Shown: one piece after another, positions 63,413-64,000 of the stretch
Layout: each line of letters begins with the position of its first letter
Numbering within the stretch: position 1 is the first letter of the stretch
Source: an uncultured Chryseobacterium sp.
Lineage (GTDB): Bacteria > Bacteroidota > Bacteroidia > Flavobacteriales > Weeksellaceae
Assembly (NCBI GenBank): GCA_913778505.1
Contig: CAJYWD010000003.1
Location: 62,001 to 126,000, forward strand
DNA: 64,000 bases
Reading direction: 5' to 3'
Translations under genes and position numbers: made by a program
Notes under the pieces: model-generated
The model's database searches: none
The model's input: the letters and a program-made list of their open reading frames with translations, nothing else
What the model was told of the DNA's origin: nothing

Positions 63413-63883
63413 TTAAATCACTGAGCCTTTTGAAAAAATGCTAATTTTCCTCTGTTTAAAGATCAAAGTAAAAAAGAACGTAGCCAGGAAAACTATCAAA
63501 TTGGATGCGAAAACATGCTGATAAAGTGCCTCATTATTAACATTTTCCACGGTACAAAATTTAACGGTTCCTAACGCAATTTTCATCGAAAAAATGAAAT
63601 TATAAAGTGTAAGAACGATGAAATTGGAGAAGAGATAACGCAAAAGAAGACCAAACCACATTTGTCTGGCAAAATATATTTTACTAATAATCAGTAAAAA
63701 GAGCGAGATCAGAAAGCTTACCAATGAATCGTAAATCCAAAAATTGTTACTTGATGGTAAGACAGCAGATAGTATCCCGCTGAAGATCAGGTAAATCATC
63801 GAAGAAACACCTCCATAAATCACTATTTCTTTTACAACAATCACAGTTTTAGCTTTTGTTAAATGTAGGCAAAATATGAACAA
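63413..63883 (-). CDS. Multi-pass membrane protein, GtrA-like size, unknown
   Basis: A 156-residue protein with four hydrophobic helices (VSSMIYLIFSGILSAVLP, DSLVSFLISLFLLIISK, LRYLFSNFIVLTLYNFIF, ASNLIVFLATFFFTLIF). Size and helix number resemble small flippase-like (GtrA type) proteins, but the sequence gives no firm match. The start is uncertain; a Met at residue 29 is also possible. It is convergent with anmK. Confidence 0.55.
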   Translation of the reverse strand: MFIFCLHLTKAKTVIVVKEIVIYGGVSSMIYLIFSGILSAVLPSSNNFWIYDSLVSFLISLFLLIISKIYFARQMWFGLLLRYLFSNFIVLTLYNFIFSMKIALGTVKFCTVENVNNEALYQHVFASNLIVFLATFFFTLIFKQRKISIFSKGSVI

Positions 63884-63916
63884 AAAAATACCCTCCGGAA
63901 AATGATTAGGAGGGTA
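63884..63916 (-). terminator. Terminator of the gene at the right edge
   Basis: ACCCTCC (63890-63896) pairs with GGAGGGT (63909-63915), with seven A (63883-63889) on the left forming the U-tract for leftward transcription. Confidence 0.7.
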
Positions 63917-63937
63917 AGTATTATTAAATTAAAAATT

Positions 63938-64000
63938 TTAAAGTTTTTCAATCTTATCGGTTAGTGCTGAAATAAAATTCTGCAGCGGCTTTTCCACCAT
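63938..64000 (-). CDS. C-terminal end of an unidentified protein (partial)
   Basis: A frame runs from the right edge to a TAA at 63938-63940 and encodes MVEKPLQNFISALTDKIEKL. It is the 3' end of a leftward gene, as the terminator just downstream supports. The 20 residues are helical and do not identify it. Confidence 0.5.
   Translation of the reverse strand: MVEKPLQNFISALTDKIEKL

Overview
The window is a Bacteroidota chromosome segment, most likely from the Chryseobacterium/Elizabethkingia group (Weeksellaceae). Evidence for this is the moderately AT-rich DNA, promoters of the TTTG-N19-21-TAnnTTTG type, a type II-C CRISPR locus with 47-bp repeats and a 1456-residue Cas9, and housekeeping genes that read as flavobacterial (ligA, holB, lptC, anmK, tex, and DUF6266- and DUF6155-like genes). 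No database search was possible; all family names come from motifs, length and gene order.

Positions 1-29158 are the right-hand part of a Mu-like transposable prophage whose left end lies outside the window. It has an early block (1-5295: small genes, a DUF3164 protein, a GemA-like protein, a PP-loop ATPase, a phage replication-type protein and an odd tRNA-like element). A 750-bp regulatory gap follows (5296-6046), with four TACAA/TTGTA palindromes, and then a lone secreted protein (6047-6535) that looks like a cargo gene. The head-packaging block runs leftward (6803-12817: small and large terminase, gp36-like, portal, gpF-like, gpG-like, gp37-like). The capsid, lysis and contractile-tail block runs rightward (12956-29004: protease/scaffold, major capsid, amidase, spanin-like lipoprotein, sheath, tube, frameshifted tail chaperone, tape measure, baseplate, fibres). 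The prophage closes with a terminator and two 22-bp-spaced direct repeats that look like transposase binding sites.

The prophage terminus falls inside the first repeat of a large CRISPR array (29142-33269: 54 repeat units, 53 spacers, all spacers 30 bp). Only the 3' two-thirds of that first repeat is present; the 5' part is phage DNA. The phage therefore seems to have transposed into the CRISPR array, and the rest of the array or its leader should lie beyond the other prophage end. Every repeat carries a Bacteroidota -7 box (TATCTTTG), which suggests each crRNA has its own promoter.

The cas genes run leftward toward the array: cas9 (39993-35623), a decayed cas1 5' fragment, a second copy of the cas9 3' end, a DUF6155-like gene, intact cas1 and cas2. 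The duplicated cas9-end/cas1-start pieces are a recombination scar between two diverged cas loci. A tracrRNA with a 15-nt perfect anti-repeat lies divergent from cas9 (about 40097-40169).

From 40.2 kb onward the DNA is ordinary chromosome: a DUF6266-like protein, a small helix-turn-helix protein, a membrane-anchored phosphatase, Tex, a secreted M28 peptidase, an SDR oxidoreductase, a secreted glycerophosphodiesterase, DNA ligase, a DUF1349-like protein, an acetyltransferase, a LuxR-type regulator, a TetR-TolC-EmrA-EmrB type efflux operon with a palindromic operator, HolB, an outer-membrane protein, LptC, AnmK and membrane proteins.
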